A stretch of 64,000 nucleotides of DNA from Alcaligenes ammonioxydans (GTDB taxonomy: Bacteria > Pseudomonadota > Gammaproteobacteria > Burkholderiales > Burkholderiaceae_B), in contig NZ_CP049362.1 in NCBI RefSeq assembly GCF_019343455.1, positions 3,534,001 through 3,598,000 of the forward strand, read 5' to 3'. How positions within the stretch are numbered: the stretch's first letter is position 1; the number at the start of each line of letters is the position of its first letter. The notes under the pieces are model-generated. The model worked only from the letters and a program-made list of their open reading frames with translations. It searched no databases and had not been told where the DNA came from. The position numbers and the translations under genes are program-made. Shown in pieces: positions 27,651 to 37,546 of the stretch.

Positions 27651-28547
27651 TTACACGGCAGCAGACAGCGCCACGCGCAGCTTTTTGAACGCGGCCACTT
27701 CAATCTGACGGATACGCTCGGCCGACACGCCAAACTCAGCAGCCAGATCGTGCAAAGTGGCACCGCCATCATCCTGCAACCAGCGTGCGCGCACAATCCG
27801 CTGCGAACGCTCGTCCAACGTGTCGATCGCCTCTTCCAGGCCACTGCCTTCCAACATGTCCTGAGCGCGGCGCTCCAGCACGCGGCTCGGCTCCTCGTGT
27901 CCTTCATCGGACAGATAGGAAATAGGCGCGAAATTGTCATCATCGTCGTTGGTCGGGGCCTCCAGAGCCATATCGTGACCCGACAGGCGCACTTCCATCT
28001 CGCTGACGTCCTGTGGGCGCACGTCCAACTCACGCGCGATCGCATCGACCTGCGCGGTATCCAAGGTTTGTCCGTCCGGACGCATACGACGCAGGTTGAA
28101 AAACAGTTTGCGTTGGGCTTTGGTCGTGGCCACTTTCACCATGCGCCAGTTGCGCACGACGTATTCATGAATCTCGGCCTTGATCCAATGCACGGCAAAC
28201 GACACCAAACGCACCCCGCGATCGGGATCAAAGCGCTTGACGGCTTTCATCAGGCCCACATTGCCCTCCTGGATCAGGTCGGCATGGGGCAATCCATAAC
28301 CCAGATATTGACGGGCAATGGAGACCACCAGACGCAGGTGCGACAAAATCAATTCACGCGCGGCATCCAGATCATCCTGGTCGCGCAGGCGCTGACCCAG
28401 CTCGGTTTCGCGCTCGGCGCTGAGCATGGGCAGGCGGTTAACGGCAGAGATATACGCTTCGATCGTCCCCAGTGCGCCTGGATTAGACACGGCGGCGACC
28501 AGTTCATTACCAGACGCCAGGGCCAAAGCGTTCGCTTGTTGTGTCAT
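27651..28547 (-). CDS. rpoH: Heat-shock sigma factor RpoH (sigma32)
   Basis: A 298-residue sigma factor directing polymerase to heat-shock promoters. Region 2 is clear (LRLVVSIARQYLGYGLPHAD, then LIQEGNVGLMKAVKRFDP). The RpoH box QRKLFFNLR, which separates RpoH from other sigma factors, is present near residue 140. Region 4 ends with a helix-turn-helix (FGVSAERIRQIEVAAFKKLR). A clear AAGGA site precedes the start. A perfect CIRCE element lies 84-110 bases upstream of the start codon, indicating repression by HrcA in addition to any sigma32 feedback. Confidence 0.96.
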   Translation of the reverse strand: MTQQANALALASGNELVAAVSNPGALGTIEAYISAVNRLPMLSAERETELGQRLRDQDDLDAARELILSHLRLVVSIARQYLGYGLPHADLIQEGNVGLMKAVKRFDPDRGVRLVSFAVHWIKAEIHEYVVRNWRMVKVATTKAQRKLFFNLRRMRPDGQTLDTAQVDAIARELDVRPQDVSEMEVRLSGHDMALEAPTNDDDDNFAPISYLSDEGHEEPSRVLERRAQDMLEGSGLEEAIDTLDERSQRIVRARWLQDDGGATLHDLAAEFGVSAERIRQIEVAAFKKLRVALSAAV

Positions 28548-28630
28548 GGAAAATCCTTAAAAAGTCAGCCGGCGAGAACACTGAGCAAGGCTCTCAAACC
28601 GCGGAAAACGCATTTCATCAATGATTGAGT

Positions 28631-28657
28631 TTAGCACTCGATGCTCTGGAGTGCTAA
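28631..28657. promoter_or_regulatory. CIRCE element (HrcA operator) upstream of rpoH
   Basis: TTAGCACTC, nine bases, then GAGTGCTAA: both 9-bp arms and the spacer match the CIRCE consensus exactly. HrcA binds this element to repress heat-shock genes such as groESL. Here the nearest downstream gene is rpoH, transcribed leftwards. Confidence 0.95.
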
Positions 28658-28833
28658 AAATTTCAAATACAGGAATAAGAGCGTCGCAGCAAGAAAAAGT
28701 TCACTCTTTAGCGTCAAGCTGCAATAAATCGGTGGGCAGAACGCCACAAACAAGCTGAAAACCGTGGCAGCCTGAGAGTAACGCCTTTACGCCCACCTGA
28801 AAACAACAAAGTGCGACCTAGTTTATCCGCCAA

Positions 28834-29727
28834 TCACAGGCGCTCGGCGTGAAAGTCCAGGTGGTCCTGAATGAAGGTCGAAATGAAGTAGTAGCCGTGG
28901 TCATAGCCTTCGTGGCGACGCAAGGTCAAAGGCTGCTTGGCCTGCTCACAGGCCTGCTCAAAGACGTCCGGATACAGTTGCTCGGCCAGAAAGCCATCGC
29001 TCAAGCCCTGGTCCACCAAAATACCAGCCGGATAAGGGGTGCTGCGCTTGCTCATCAAGGCACTGGCGTCGTGCTGCTCCCAGGCCTGACGGTCCTGACC
29101 GAGATAGGCACCGAAGGCTTTTTCGCCCCACGGACAACGGCTGGGGGCCGCAATAGGAGCGAAAGCTGATACAGAGCGATATTTACCGGGATGGCGCAGG
29201 GCCAAGGTCAAGGCACCATGGCCCCCCATGGAGTGGCCAAAAATACCCACACGACTGGCATCGCCGGGCAAGAGGGTCGTGACCAGATCAAAGAGCTCCT
29301 GGCTCACATAGCTTTCCATGCGGTAATGCGTGCTCCATCCAGGTTCTGTGGCATCCAGATAGAAGCCGGCCCCGGTTCCCAGGTCCCAGCCATCGTTCTC
29401 TCCTTCCACGCCAGCGCCACGCGGGCTGGTGTCGGGAGCAACGAGCATGATGCCATGCTCGGCAGCATAGCGCTGGGCACCGGCCTTGATCATGAAGGTT
29501 TCTTCTGTGCAGGTCAGCCCAGCCAGGAAAAACAGGACAGGCACACGGCCTTGGCCGACGGCCTCGGCCAGATTGGTCGCACCCTTTTGGGCATGGGCCT
29601 GCAACTGAGGCGGCAGGTACACAGAAAAACGCATGGGCAAACCGATCGTCTGCGACGCGTGTTGGTAGTAGCGCTGCCAACCATTAAAACAGCGATGTTC
29701 GTTAAGCAGTTCCAGTGTCTGAGTCAT
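28834..29727 (-). CDS. fghA: S-formylglutathione hydrolase
   Basis: Hydrolyses S-formylglutathione to formate and glutathione, the second step of glutathione-dependent formaldehyde detoxification. The 297-residue alpha/beta-hydrolase of the esterase D family has the nucleophile elbow GHSMGGHGAL near residue 150, a catalytic Asp in DGFLAEQLY, and His in GYDHGYYF. Length is normal. It lies downstream of frmA on the same strand with a gap of about 125 bases. Confidence 0.95.
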   Translation of the reverse strand: MTQTLELLNEHRCFNGWQRYYQHASQTIGLPMRFSVYLPPQLQAHAQKGATNLAEAVGQGRVPVLFFLAGLTCTEETFMIKAGAQRYAAEHGIMLVAPDTSPRGAGVEGENDGWDLGTGAGFYLDATEPGWSTHYRMESYVSQELFDLVTTLLPGDASRVGIFGHSMGGHGALTLALRHPGKYRSVSAFAPIAAPSRCPWGEKAFGAYLGQDRQAWEQHDASALMSKRSTPYPAGILVDQGLSDGFLAEQLYPDVFEQACEQAKQPLTLRRHEGYDHGYYFISTFIQDHLDFHAERL

Positions 29728-29852
29728 AGCCCCCTCGTGTTCTCAATAGCAAATCCGGCCCAGGATCAGTGAAAGCACCCGAAGACCTCCCACCTCTCCT
29801 GGACCGGGATAAAGGGTGCGGGCTCACGCCTGCCCCCTCATGACGATCGCAA

Positions 29853-30959
29853 TCAGTACATCACCACCGAACGAATGGACTTGCCTGCATTCATCAGGTC
29901 AAAGCCTTCATTGATACGCTCCAGCGGCAAGGTGTGGGTGATCAGGTCGTCGATATTGATCTTGCCATCCATGTACCAGTCCACAATCTTGGGGACATCG
30001 GTACGACCACGAGCGCCGCCAAATGCAGAGCCTTTCCATTCACGGCCCGTCACCAGTTGGAACGGACGGGTAGCGATTTCGGCGCCGGCCTCGGCTACGC
30101 CGATAATGATGGACTGGCCCCAACCGCGGTGACAGCATTCCAGGGCTTGGCGCATGACCTTGGTGTTGCCGATACATTCAAACGAATAATCCGCACCGCC
30201 ATCAGTCAGCTGAATAATGTGGTCCACCACGTTTTCAACGTCATTGGGGTTCACAAAATCCGTCATGCCGAACTGGCGGGCCATGGCTTCGCGCTCGGGG
30301 TTGATATCCACGCCAATGATCTTGTCCGCACCCACCATCTTGGCGCCCTGGATCACGTTCAGGCCAATCCCGCCCAAACCAAACACCACCACGTTGGCGC
30401 CCGCTTCCACCTTGGCAGTAAACAGGACAGCGCCCAGGCCGGTGGTCACGCCACAGCCGATGTAGCACACCTTGTCGAACGGAGCATCACTACGGATCTT
30501 GGCCAGCGCAATTTCAGGCACCACGATATGGTTGGCGAAGGTCGATGTGCCCATGTAATGGTGAACCGGTTTGCCGCCGATGGAGAAACGCGAGGTGCCA
30601 TCGGGCATCAAACCCTTGCCCTGGGTAGAGCGAATGGCTGTACACAGATTGGTCTTGCGCGACAGGCAGGATTTGCACTGACGACATTCGGGCGTGTACA
30701 GGGGGATTACATGATCGCCAGGGCGCAGGCTGGTGACACCCGCGCCGACATCCAACACCACGCCTGCACCTTCATGGCCCAAAATGGCGGGAAACAAACC
30801 TTCCGGGTCAGCGCCCGACAGGGTGTAGTAATCAGTATGGCAAATGCCTGTCGCCTTGATCTCGACCAACACTTCGCCTGCTTTGGGGCCTGCCAGATCG
30901 ACCTCTTCAATCGTTAGCGGCGCGCCCGCTTTCCAGGCAACAGCTGCACGTGTTTTCAT
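29853..30959 (-). CDS. frmA: S-(hydroxymethyl)glutathione dehydrogenase (class III alcohol dehydrogenase)
   Basis: Oxidises the adduct of formaldehyde and glutathione to S-formylglutathione with NAD+. The 368-residue protein is a zinc-dependent medium-chain dehydrogenase. Catalytic Zn ligands are in [11 protein letters not shown] and GHEGAG, the structural Zn cysteines in [15 protein letters not shown], and the NAD fold in [15 protein letters not shown]. Class III enzymes also reduce S-nitrosoglutathione. The start at 30959 has a strong GGAGGG site; the longer ORF from 31001 is not needed. It pairs with fghA downstream. No FrmR-type regulator gene is adjacent. Confidence 0.96.
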   Translation of the reverse strand: MKTRAAVAWKAGAPLTIEEVDLAGPKAGEVLVEIKATGICHTDYYTLSGADPEGLFPAILGHEGAGVVLDVGAGVTSLRPGDHVIPLYTPECRQCKSCLSRKTNLCTAIRSTQGKGLMPDGTSRFSIGGKPVHHYMGTSTFANHIVVPEIALAKIRSDAPFDKVCYIGCGVTTGLGAVLFTAKVEAGANVVVFGLGGIGLNVIQGAKMVGADKIIGVDINPEREAMARQFGMTDFVNPNDVENVVDHIIQLTDGGADYSFECIGNTKVMRQALECCHRGWGQSIIIGVAEAGAEIATRPFQLVTGREWKGSAFGGARGRTDVPKIVDWYMDGKINIDDLITHTLPLERINEGFDLMNAGKSIRSVVMY

Positions 30960-31004
30960 GTGGTCCACCCTCCGGGTAAAAGTAATTATGGTTACGGTCA
31001 ACTC

Positions 31005-31018
31005 GGTCCTTCGGGACC
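31005..31018. promoter_or_regulatory. Small perfect inverted repeat upstream of frmA
   Basis: GGTCC-TTCG-GGACC lies 46 bases upstream of the frmA start codon, next to an AT-rich stretch (31019-31050) that probably holds the promoter. It may be an operator or a leader hairpin; no regulator can be assigned. Confidence 0.3.
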
Positions 31019-31113
31019 AAACTATTAAAGTATAAGAAATATTTTATAAGGCGCGGCCTGTCGGCCGACTCCTTGTATGGGTAAAGCCCCGCCTGAGCAA
31101 AGCCGCACCGACC

Positions 31114-32355
31114 TCAGTACAAGGACGATTTGCCCGTCAAGAGCACACCCAGACGCAACATACCATATGCCAGATAATCGACCAGCCTGCTCAGCCAACC
31201 CAGACGCTGATAGTGTTCCTGATGAACCCGCGTGGCATTGTGCTCGATTTCGTATTCCAGCTTGGCCTGCAAATCCCGGGTGAACGGCGCATCCTGAATC
31301 AGGACATTGGCCTCACGCGCCAGCAACAGGCTGAACGGGTCCAGATTGGATGAGCCCACCATGGAGTAATCATCAATGACCGCCACTTTGGCGTGCAAGT
31401 AACTGGCCTTGTACTCGTACAGCTCGATGCCGTGGTCCAGCAACTGCCCGTACATAAATCTACAGGCCCGATATTGCAGAAAATACTCGGCATGACCTTG
31501 CAGCAACAAACGCACCCGCACGCCCCGCTGTGCCGTCTGCTCAATGCGTCGCCGCAGGCTGCGGCCCGGGAAAAAGTAAGCATTGGCCAAAATCACCTGT
31601 TGCTGCGCCTTGCCCAGCAGGTGCAAGTAAGCCTGCTCAATCTGCTGACGATAGCGCACATTATCCCGCAGCAACAAGGTGGCCCGGACCCCCTCGAACA
31701 CCTCTCCGGCCTGCTGCGCTTTCTTGCGAGCCTGACGCCGTTTGCGCCACTCGCGCCAAGTGGTGAAGCGTTGCGTAAAACTGTCCCAGTCCTTGCGTCT
31801 GCGCCAGGCCATGCGCAGCCACAAGGCCTGTTGGGCGCGCACCATATCATCGACGATCGGCCCCTCGCAGCGCACGGCAAAATCAAAACGTGGCCTGCCC
31901 TTCCCATCGATTAGCGGCACCTCATCAAAATCATCCAGGATATTGATGCCGCCCACAAAACCAATGCGCTCATCAACCACCAGCATCTTGCGGTGCAACC
32001 GGCGCAAACGTCGTAGGGATAGACGCGGCTCCCGCCATCCTTTGGGCTTGGGTCGGTAAATTCGATAACGCGCTCGCATGGCCTTTAACTGCTCAGCGAT
32101 CTGCAAGGCATAGACATCACTGCCAAAGCCGTCGATCACCACACGCACGCGTACCCCTCGCTCACAGGCCCGACGCAAGGCGTCCAGAACACTGTGACCG
32201 CTATCATCCAGGTTGAAGATATAGGTTTCCAGATGCAGGCGCTTGGTGGCCTGATCGATCGCCTGACAAATAGCCGGAAAAAACTCCTGCCCATTTTGCA
32301 GCAAGGTGATCTGATTACCATCGTGCCAAAGTGGATCGCGCTTCAGACTCGGCAT
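31114..32355 (-). CDS. clsB: Cardiolipin synthase B-like phospholipase D family protein
   Basis: A 413-residue enzyme with two HKD motifs: RLHRKMLVVDERIGFVGG (about residue 117) and YLHAKVAVIDDYSMVGSSNL (about 335). It lacks N-terminal membrane helices, as ClsB does, and its basic C-terminus would favour membrane contact. ClsB makes cardiolipin from phosphatidylglycerol, or phosphatidylglycerol from phosphatidylethanolamine and glycerol. The EEP-family gene lies 47 bases upstream, the same order as ybhP-clsB in E. coli, which supports the assignment. It is the last gene of the leftward run that starts at FmdB. Confidence 0.87.
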   Translation of the reverse strand: MPSLKRDPLWHDGNQITLLQNGQEFFPAICQAIDQATKRLHLETYIFNLDDSGHSVLDALRRACERGVRVRVVIDGFGSDVYALQIAEQLKAMRARYRIYRPKPKGWREPRLSLRRLRRLHRKMLVVDERIGFVGGINILDDFDEVPLIDGKGRPRFDFAVRCEGPIVDDMVRAQQALWLRMAWRRRKDWDSFTQRFTTWREWRKRRQARKKAQQAGEVFEGVRATLLLRDNVRYRQQIEQAYLHLLGKAQQQVILANAYFFPGRSLRRRIEQTAQRGVRVRLLLQGHAEYFLQYRACRFMYGQLLDHGIELYEYKASYLHAKVAVIDDYSMVGSSNLDPFSLLLAREANVLIQDAPFTRDLQAKLEYEIEHNATRVHQEHYQRLGWLSRLVDYLAYGMLRLGVLLTGKSSLY

Positions 32356-32402
32356 GTTTGCAAGGCCTATGCGTTAAGAAACCACTGAACGGCAAAGCTC
32401 CT

Positions 32403-33254
32403 TCAGGGCAGCTCCAGCTCAGTCAGGATAGGGGCATGATCAGACAACTGCTTCCAGGGGTCCCCCACCAGCACACGGGCATTACGGACCGCGAAACCAC
32501 GCTGATAAACCCGATCCAGTCGTAGCCAGGGGAATGCCGCTGGGAACGTGCGGGGAGGAGGCGTCATGCGCGCTGCGCCGTTCACACCCAGTTGTATGCC
32601 CTGCTCAGGCACCACCAACCCGCTTTTACGCCGGGTACGCAGCCACTTGATGGGCTGGCGCAAGCGGAAACGGTTATCAACCTGTCCGCGAGGCGAGAAA
32701 GAAAACACTTCGTACAGGTTCAATTGCTGCACAAAAATCGGGGCCAGCCGGTTATTCCAGTCATTGAAGTCGCCCGCAATCAGCAACGGCTCATCGGCCG
32801 GGACAATGCGCTTGATGCGATCGAGCAGCGCCTGCACCTGACGAACCCGGCCACTGTTAAACAGTCCCAGGTGGACCACAATGCAGTGCACCGGGCGGCC
32901 ATCAATATCAATGACCGCATGGAGTAGACCACGCTGCTCCATGCGGTGATCCGAAATATCCTGGTTTTCATACTGCAGGATAGGAAAACGCGATAGCAAG
33001 GCATTGCCGTGGTCCGTATACGGACGAACCACATTGCAGCCATAGGCCGTATTCATGCGCAAGGCCGCAGCCAAAGACTCATGCTGGGCGTCCAGACTGC
33101 TTTGCAGCTGGTTGCGCCCCTGCACTTCCTGCAAAAACAGCAAGTCGGGAGACAGTCCGTACAGTCCCAGGCGCAAATCCGCCAAGGACTCTCGTTTGCC
33201 AGAAGCCGAGCGTCCTTTGTGAATGTTGTAGCTGACTACCCGAATCACTGACAC
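32403..33254 (-). CDS. Endonuclease/exonuclease/phosphatase (EEP) family protein, YbhP-like
   Basis: A 283-residue protein of the DNase I/EEP fold. The catalytic pattern is visible: YNIHKGRS near the start, FLQEVQG (metal-binding Glu), GDFNDWN (about residue 165), and SDHAPILTELELP at the C-terminus (catalytic Asp-His). EEP members cleave nucleic acid or phospholipid head groups. Its position directly before clsB, as in enterobacteria, suggests a phospholipid-related role. Substrate not proven. Confidence 0.87.
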   Translation of the reverse strand: MSVIRVVSYNIHKGRSASGKRESLADLRLGLYGLSPDLLFLQEVQGRNQLQSSLDAQHESLAAALRMNTAYGCNVVRPYTDHGNALLSRFPILQYENQDISDHRMEQRGLLHAVIDIDGRPVHCIVVHLGLFNSGRVRQVQALLDRIKRIVPADEPLLIAGDFNDWNNRLAPIFVQQLNLYEVFSFSPRGQVDNRFRLRQPIKWLRTRRKSGLVVPEQGIQLGVNGAARMTPPPRTFPAAFPWLRLDRVYQRGFAVRNARVLVGDPWKQLSDHAPILTELELP

Positions 33255-33272
33255 GCCGTCCCCCGATTTGAC

Positions 33273-35060
33273 TTATTTGTTGTCCACGGCCCGCAGACGG
33301 ATATGCAACTCGCGCAGTTGCTGCTCATCCACCGCCGAGGGGGCCTGAGTCAGCAAACACTGAGCACGCTGCGTCTTGGGGAACGCGATCACGTCACGAA
33401 TCGAATCCGCGCCCGCCATCAGGGTAACCAGTCGGTCCAGACCCATGGCCAGACCGCCGTGTGGAGGCGCACCGTATTGCAAGGCATCGAGCAGGAAGCC
33501 AAATTTGAGCTGAGCTTCTTCAGGGCCAATCTTCAAGGCATTGAATACTTTGCTTTGAACATCGGCGCGGTGGATACGGACCGAGCCGCCACCCACTTCC
33601 CAACCGTTCAGCACCATGTCGTAGGCCTTGGCAAAGGCCTTGCCGGGATCGGTTTCCAACAGATCTTCGTGACCATCTTTGGGGCTGGTGAACGGGTGGT
33701 GAGCGGCGAAGTAGCGGTTCTCGCCCTCGTCGTACTCGAACATGGGGAAGTCCACCACCCACAGAGGTTTCCAGCCTTCTTCAAATAGGCCGTTTTCCTT
33801 GCCGAACTCGCTGTGACCGATCTTGATACGCAGCGCGCCGATCGCATCGTTGACGATCTTGGCCTTGTCGGCACCAAAGAAGATCAGGTCACCATTCTGA
33901 GCACCTGTGCGCTCCATCAACTGCTTCAGAACCTCTACATTGATGTTCTTGACGATGGGCGACTGCAGGCCCTCAGGAATCGAGGTCACATCGTTGACCT
34001 TGATGTAGGCCAGGCCCTTGGCGCCGTAAATACCGACAAACTTGGTGTAGGCGTCGATTTCGCTGCGGGGCATGGCGCCACCGCCAGGAATGCGCAAGGC
34101 AACCACACGGCAGCTTGGGTCGTTGGCCGGTGCGGAAAAGACCTTGAAATCCACTTCACGCATCAGGTCAGCCACATCCACGAACTCCAGCTTGACGCGC
34201 AGATCAGGCTTGTCCGAGCCGTAGCGCTGCATGGCTTCAGTCCAGCTCATGGTGGGGAACTTGGGCAGCTCCACATTTTGCACCGTGCGGAAAATATGTG
34301 TGACCATGCCCTCGAAAATCTCGCGAATCTGCTCTTCGTTCAGGAAAGAGGTTTCGCAGTCGATCTGGGTAAATTCGGGCTGGCGGTCCGCACGCAAGTC
34401 CTCATCGCGAAAGCACTTGGTGATCTGGTAGTAGCGGTCAAAGCCCGACACCATCAGCATCTGCTTGAACAGTTGGGGCGACTGGGGCAGCGCAAAAAAT
34501 TCGCCGGCGTTCACACGCGAAGGCACCAGATAGTCGCGAGCGCCTTCGGGGGTGCTCTTGGTCAACATGGGCGTTTCAATATCGATGAACCCCAGGTCGT
34601 CCAGGTAGCGACGGGCCTGCATGGACACTTTGTAGCGCAGCATCAGGTTGTTCTGCATTTGCGGACGGCGCAAATCCAGGACACGGTGCGTCAAACGGGT
34701 GGTTTCGGACAGATTGTCATCATCAAGCTGGAAAGCGGGTGTGACCGAAGCGTTCAGGATCTCGATTTCGTCACAGACGATCTCGATTTCGCCCGAGCGC
34801 AGATCCGAATTGACCGTGCCTTCGGGACGAGCCTGAACGCGACCGGTAATGCGCAGGCAGTACTCATTACGGATGCGCTCAGCCACTTCAAAGGCCTGCA
34901 CGTTGTCAGGATTGACCACAACCTGCGCCAGACCCTCACGGTCGCGCAGATCAATGAAAATCACACCCCCGTGGTCGCGGCGACGATGTACCCAGCCAAA
35001 CAAATTGACCGTCTGGCCCAGGTATTCTTTGGAAACCTCGCCGGTATAACACGTACGCAT
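33273..35060 (-). CDS. aspS: Aspartyl-tRNA synthetase, probably non-discriminating
   Basis: Class II synthetase of 595 residues. The N-terminal anticodon-binding OB fold contains [14 protein letters not shown]. The catalytic domain has motif 2 ([18 protein letters not shown]) and motif 3 ([15 protein letters not shown]), with a bacterial-type insertion between them. His30 and the Gly in RPEG match the two residues linked to tRNA-Asn mischarging in Pseudomonas AspRS (E. coli has Leu and Lys). The enzyme therefore probably charges both tRNA-Asp and tRNA-Asn, the latter corrected by GatCAB. It lies in the conserved FmdB-DUF502-aspS order. Confidence 0.96.
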   Translation of the reverse strand: MRTCYTGEVSKEYLGQTVNLFGWVHRRRDHGGVIFIDLRDREGLAQVVVNPDNVQAFEVAERIRNEYCLRITGRVQARPEGTVNSDLRSGEIEIVCDEIEILNASVTPAFQLDDDNLSETTRLTHRVLDLRRPQMQNNLMLRYKVSMQARRYLDDLGFIDIETPMLTKSTPEGARDYLVPSRVNAGEFFALPQSPQLFKQMLMVSGFDRYYQITKCFRDEDLRADRQPEFTQIDCETSFLNEEQIREIFEGMVTHIFRTVQNVELPKFPTMSWTEAMQRYGSDKPDLRVKLEFVDVADLMREVDFKVFSAPANDPSCRVVALRIPGGGAMPRSEIDAYTKFVGIYGAKGLAYIKVNDVTSIPEGLQSPIVKNINVEVLKQLMERTGAQNGDLIFFGADKAKIVNDAIGALRIKIGHSEFGKENGLFEEGWKPLWVVDFPMFEYDEGENRYFAAHHPFTSPKDGHEDLLETDPGKAFAKAYDMVLNGWEVGGGSVRIHRADVQSKVFNALKIGPEEAQLKFGFLLDALQYGAPPHGGLAMGLDRLVTLMAGADSIRDVIAFPKTQRAQCLLTQAPSAVDEQQLRELHIRLRAVDNK

Positions 35061-35102
35061 CTAGGATGACTCCGAAATAGTAAAAACTGCAAATTGGAAA
35101 AT

Positions 35103-35762
35103 TCAGGTTCCAGCCAAAGGGGGCGTCCCTTCAGGGCCCGCAGGCTGGTCAGAAACTGGGGGTAGGGCTATGGGCTCGACAGGGCTGACCACGCCCATGG
35201 ATACGATGTATTTAAGCGCTGCATCCACCGTCATGTCGAGCTTGTGAACGTCCGCCCGAGGCATCATCAGGAAAAAACCGGAGGTCGGGTTGGGCGTCGT
35301 GGGCACGTAGACACTGACAAAGTCGTCTCCCAGTATCTGCGCCACTTGTCCGCCCGGTGTACCGGTTAAAAAGGCAATGGTCCAGGAGCCGGCCCTGGGA
35401 TACTGCACCAGGACAGCCTCGCGAAAAGCCTGACCGTCGGGTGCCAACACCGTATCGCTGACTTGCTTGACCGAATTATAAATGGAACGAACCAAAGGAA
35501 TACGCCCAAGTAGCAATTCCCAACGATCCACCATCGCACGGCCCAGGTAATTGGCCGCCAGCAAACCCGTGCCGAACAAGACCGCCAGCACCAGCAAAAT
35601 TCTAAAACCGGGAATCCGCAGGCCAAACAAGGCCTGCGAAGACAGGAACTCCGGCACAACGCTCTCCAGCGTCTCGATCAGCAAGGTCAGCACCCAGACT
35701 GTAATGACCAGGGGCACCCAAATGAGCAGACCAGTGACGAAATAACGCTTGAAGGGGCGCAT
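35103..35762 (-). CDS. DUF502 family membrane protein
   Basis: A 219-residue protein with two N-terminal membrane helices (about 8-28 and 50-75) and a soluble domain rich in beta structure. The elements GRIPLVRSIYNSVKQVSDTV and VSVYVPTTPNPTSGFFLMMP are family signatures. The function of DUF502 is unknown. It is conserved immediately upstream of aspS in betaproteobacteria and sits between FmdB and aspS here (gaps of 11 and 42 bases). Confidence 0.9.
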   Translation of the reverse strand: MRPFKRYFVTGLLIWVPLVITVWVLTLLIETLESVVPEFLSSQALFGLRIPGFRILLVLAVLFGTGLLAANYLGRAMVDRWELLLGRIPLVRSIYNSVKQVSDTVLAPDGQAFREAVLVQYPRAGSWTIAFLTGTPGGQVAQILGDDFVSVYVPTTPNPTSGFFLMMPRADVHKLDMTVDAALKYIVSMGVVSPVEPIALPPVSDQPAGPEGTPPLAGT

Positions 35763-35773
35763 AAGAAATAGTG

Positions 35774-36037
35774 TTAACTGGACGTTGAAGGCGCAGGCGC
35801 CGACGAAGCAGCTGGCGTGGATGCCGAGCCGCTGTCCGCAGGCTTGCTGCCACCCTGGTTACGGAAGTCCGTTACATACCAGCCCGTACCCTTGAGCTGG
35901 AACCCGGCCGCCGTTACCTGTTTGGTAAAGGTGGGCTGATTGCATTCTGGACAAACCTCTAAAACGGGGTCCGACATTTTTTGCAGCACATCTTTTTCGT
36001 ATTGGCACGAGCTGCATTTATACGCATAGATTGGCAC
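35774..36037 (-). CDS. FmdB-family zinc ribbon protein
   Basis: An 87-residue protein starting MPIYAYKCSSCQYEKDVLQK, with two CxxC pairs (CSSC and CPEC) forming a single zinc ribbon at about residues 8-40. The C-terminus is a flexible Ser/Ala/Pro-rich tail. FmdB-type proteins are small putative regulatory proteins of unknown target. It is the first gene of the DUF502-aspS-EEP-clsB run. Confidence 0.92.
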   Translation of the reverse strand: MPIYAYKCSSCQYEKDVLQKMSDPVLEVCPECNQPTFTKQVTAAGFQLKGTGWYVTDFRNQGGSKPADSGSASTPAASSAPAPSTSS

Positions 36038-36243
36038 GACTCATCCTAACTAAAAAAAGCCGAAACAAATTTCGAGATACCAGTAAATGGGGGCGGCACC
36101 TGCCCATTTCAAGCCGGCGCCCCGCTCAACGAGCCCCCGCAAACACGTCACGGGAGCGCTTCTGGCTTGATTTTAGCCCTTTTGGCGTTCAATCGCACTG
36201 AACTTGCACCCCACCAGAGTCACCGCGCAAGGTGGCACCAGGT

Positions 36244-37503
36244 TCAGATCAGAAACAGGCAGGCAGCAACCAGGGTGGGCGCGGCCGCACTGAGCAACAA
36301 GCGCAACGGCGAGATGGCGCCGTCCGGGAAACTGCCTTTCAAAATGGAGAAACCGGCTGGATTGGGCGCATTGGCGATCACTGTCAAACCGCCCCCTGTG
36401 ACCGCACCCGCGACCAACATGTAACGCCAGATTTCCGAGGTCCCCTCAACCAGGGAGCCCAGGTAAGTCAAGGCCGCGTTGTCGGTGACAGCCGTCAAGG
36501 CGGTAGCCCCCCAGAACAGCACCGTGGGCGACAGACCACCCAGCAGATCCTGAAGCCACCATTTTTGTAGTCCACCCAGCACCACCAGCCCTGCCAGGAA
36601 AAAGCCGACCATCAAACCTTCACGCACCAGCAAGGGGCTTTGGTAGTGTTTGTACGAGTGGGCATAGCCGATGAACAGCATCAACAAGGCCATGAACACA
36701 ATTGGATGATGCGCGCCCAAGACAATCGCAACCAGAAAAGCCACATGAATGGCCATGACGGTCACAGGCACGGAACGCTGCGTCTTGGCTTCCTGGGGCA
36801 TGCCCTGGCCCATTTCCAGCAAGGCCTTGCGGCACACCAGCGTGACCAACGTGGCATTGATCAGCACCGCGACGACCGCACGCCACCCGAAGTGGGTGGA
36901 CATATAGGCTGTATCCCAGCCAAAGGTACTGGCCACCATCAGGACGGGCGGGGCCGCATAGGCCGTCAGGACGCCGCCGATGGAGACGTTCACAAACAGA
37001 ACACCCACGGTCAAATACTTGAAGCCGGCATGGCCTTGATGACGGAAATAGGCTTTATGCAGCAGGAGCGCCGCCAGGGTCATGGCGGCCGGCTCGGTAA
37101 TCAGCGAACCGGCCAGAGGCACCACGGAAATCGTAATGAAATACGTGGAAATCTTGTCAGACATGGGAAGCGCACGGGCCAGGACGGACACCGTCTTGTT
37201 CACCAGCTCTAAAATGGGACGGCTGGCCGCGACCACCATGATCGCAAACACGAACATGGGTTCGGTAAAGTTGCGCCCTTCCAGATACTCAATCGCCGAC
37301 TGTAAATCCACAAAAACAGCCATATAGGCCACCAGCACACAGGCCCACACGCCAAACACCGCCTCAACCTCGGACAACATGTGCCACAGCCCTGCATGGC
37401 TGCCGCCTTTATTGGCCAAGCGTGCAAACACCGGAACCGAAAAGGTGTGGACGATGGCAATGGCAAACAGCGCCGTTGCAACATACTCAAGAGGAGAGGC
37501 CAT
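36244..37503 (-). CDS. Putative Na+/H+ antiporter
   Basis: A 419-residue integral membrane protein with about eleven helices. It fits the putative Na+/H+ antiporter family once called DUF1504 (conserved LITEPAAMTLAALLL and TDNAALTYLGSLV, both of which resemble the discontinuous helices of the ion transporter superfamily). It probably exchanges Na+ for protons. The gene follows ubiA on the same strand with a 43-base gap, but the two products have no obvious shared role. Confidence 0.85.
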   Translation of the reverse strand: MASPLEYVATALFAIAIVHTFSVPVFARLANKGGSHAGLWHMLSEVEAVFGVWACVLVAYMAVFVDLQSAIEYLEGRNFTEPMFVFAIMVVAASRPILELVNKTVSVLARALPMSDKISTYFITISVVPLAGSLITEPAAMTLAALLLHKAYFRHQGHAGFKYLTVGVLFVNVSIGGVLTAYAAPPVLMVASTFGWDTAYMSTHFGWRAVVAVLINATLVTLVCRKALLEMGQGMPQEAKTQRSVPVTVMAIHVAFLVAIVLGAHHPIVFMALLMLFIGYAHSYKHYQSPLLVREGLMVGFFLAGLVVLGGLQKWWLQDLLGGLSPTVLFWGATALTAVTDNAALTYLGSLVEGTSEIWRYMLVAGAVTGGGLTVIANAPNPAGFSILKGSFPDGAISPLRLLLSAAAPTLVAACLFLI

Positions 37504-37546
37504 TTTTCAAACCTTTAAAACTTTACGTAAATTGCTTGAATACGTA

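Noticed and set aside
33813..35069. A 418-codon open frame opposite aspS
   Set aside because: Antisense shadow of a highly conserved gene, without a ribosome binding site or homology.
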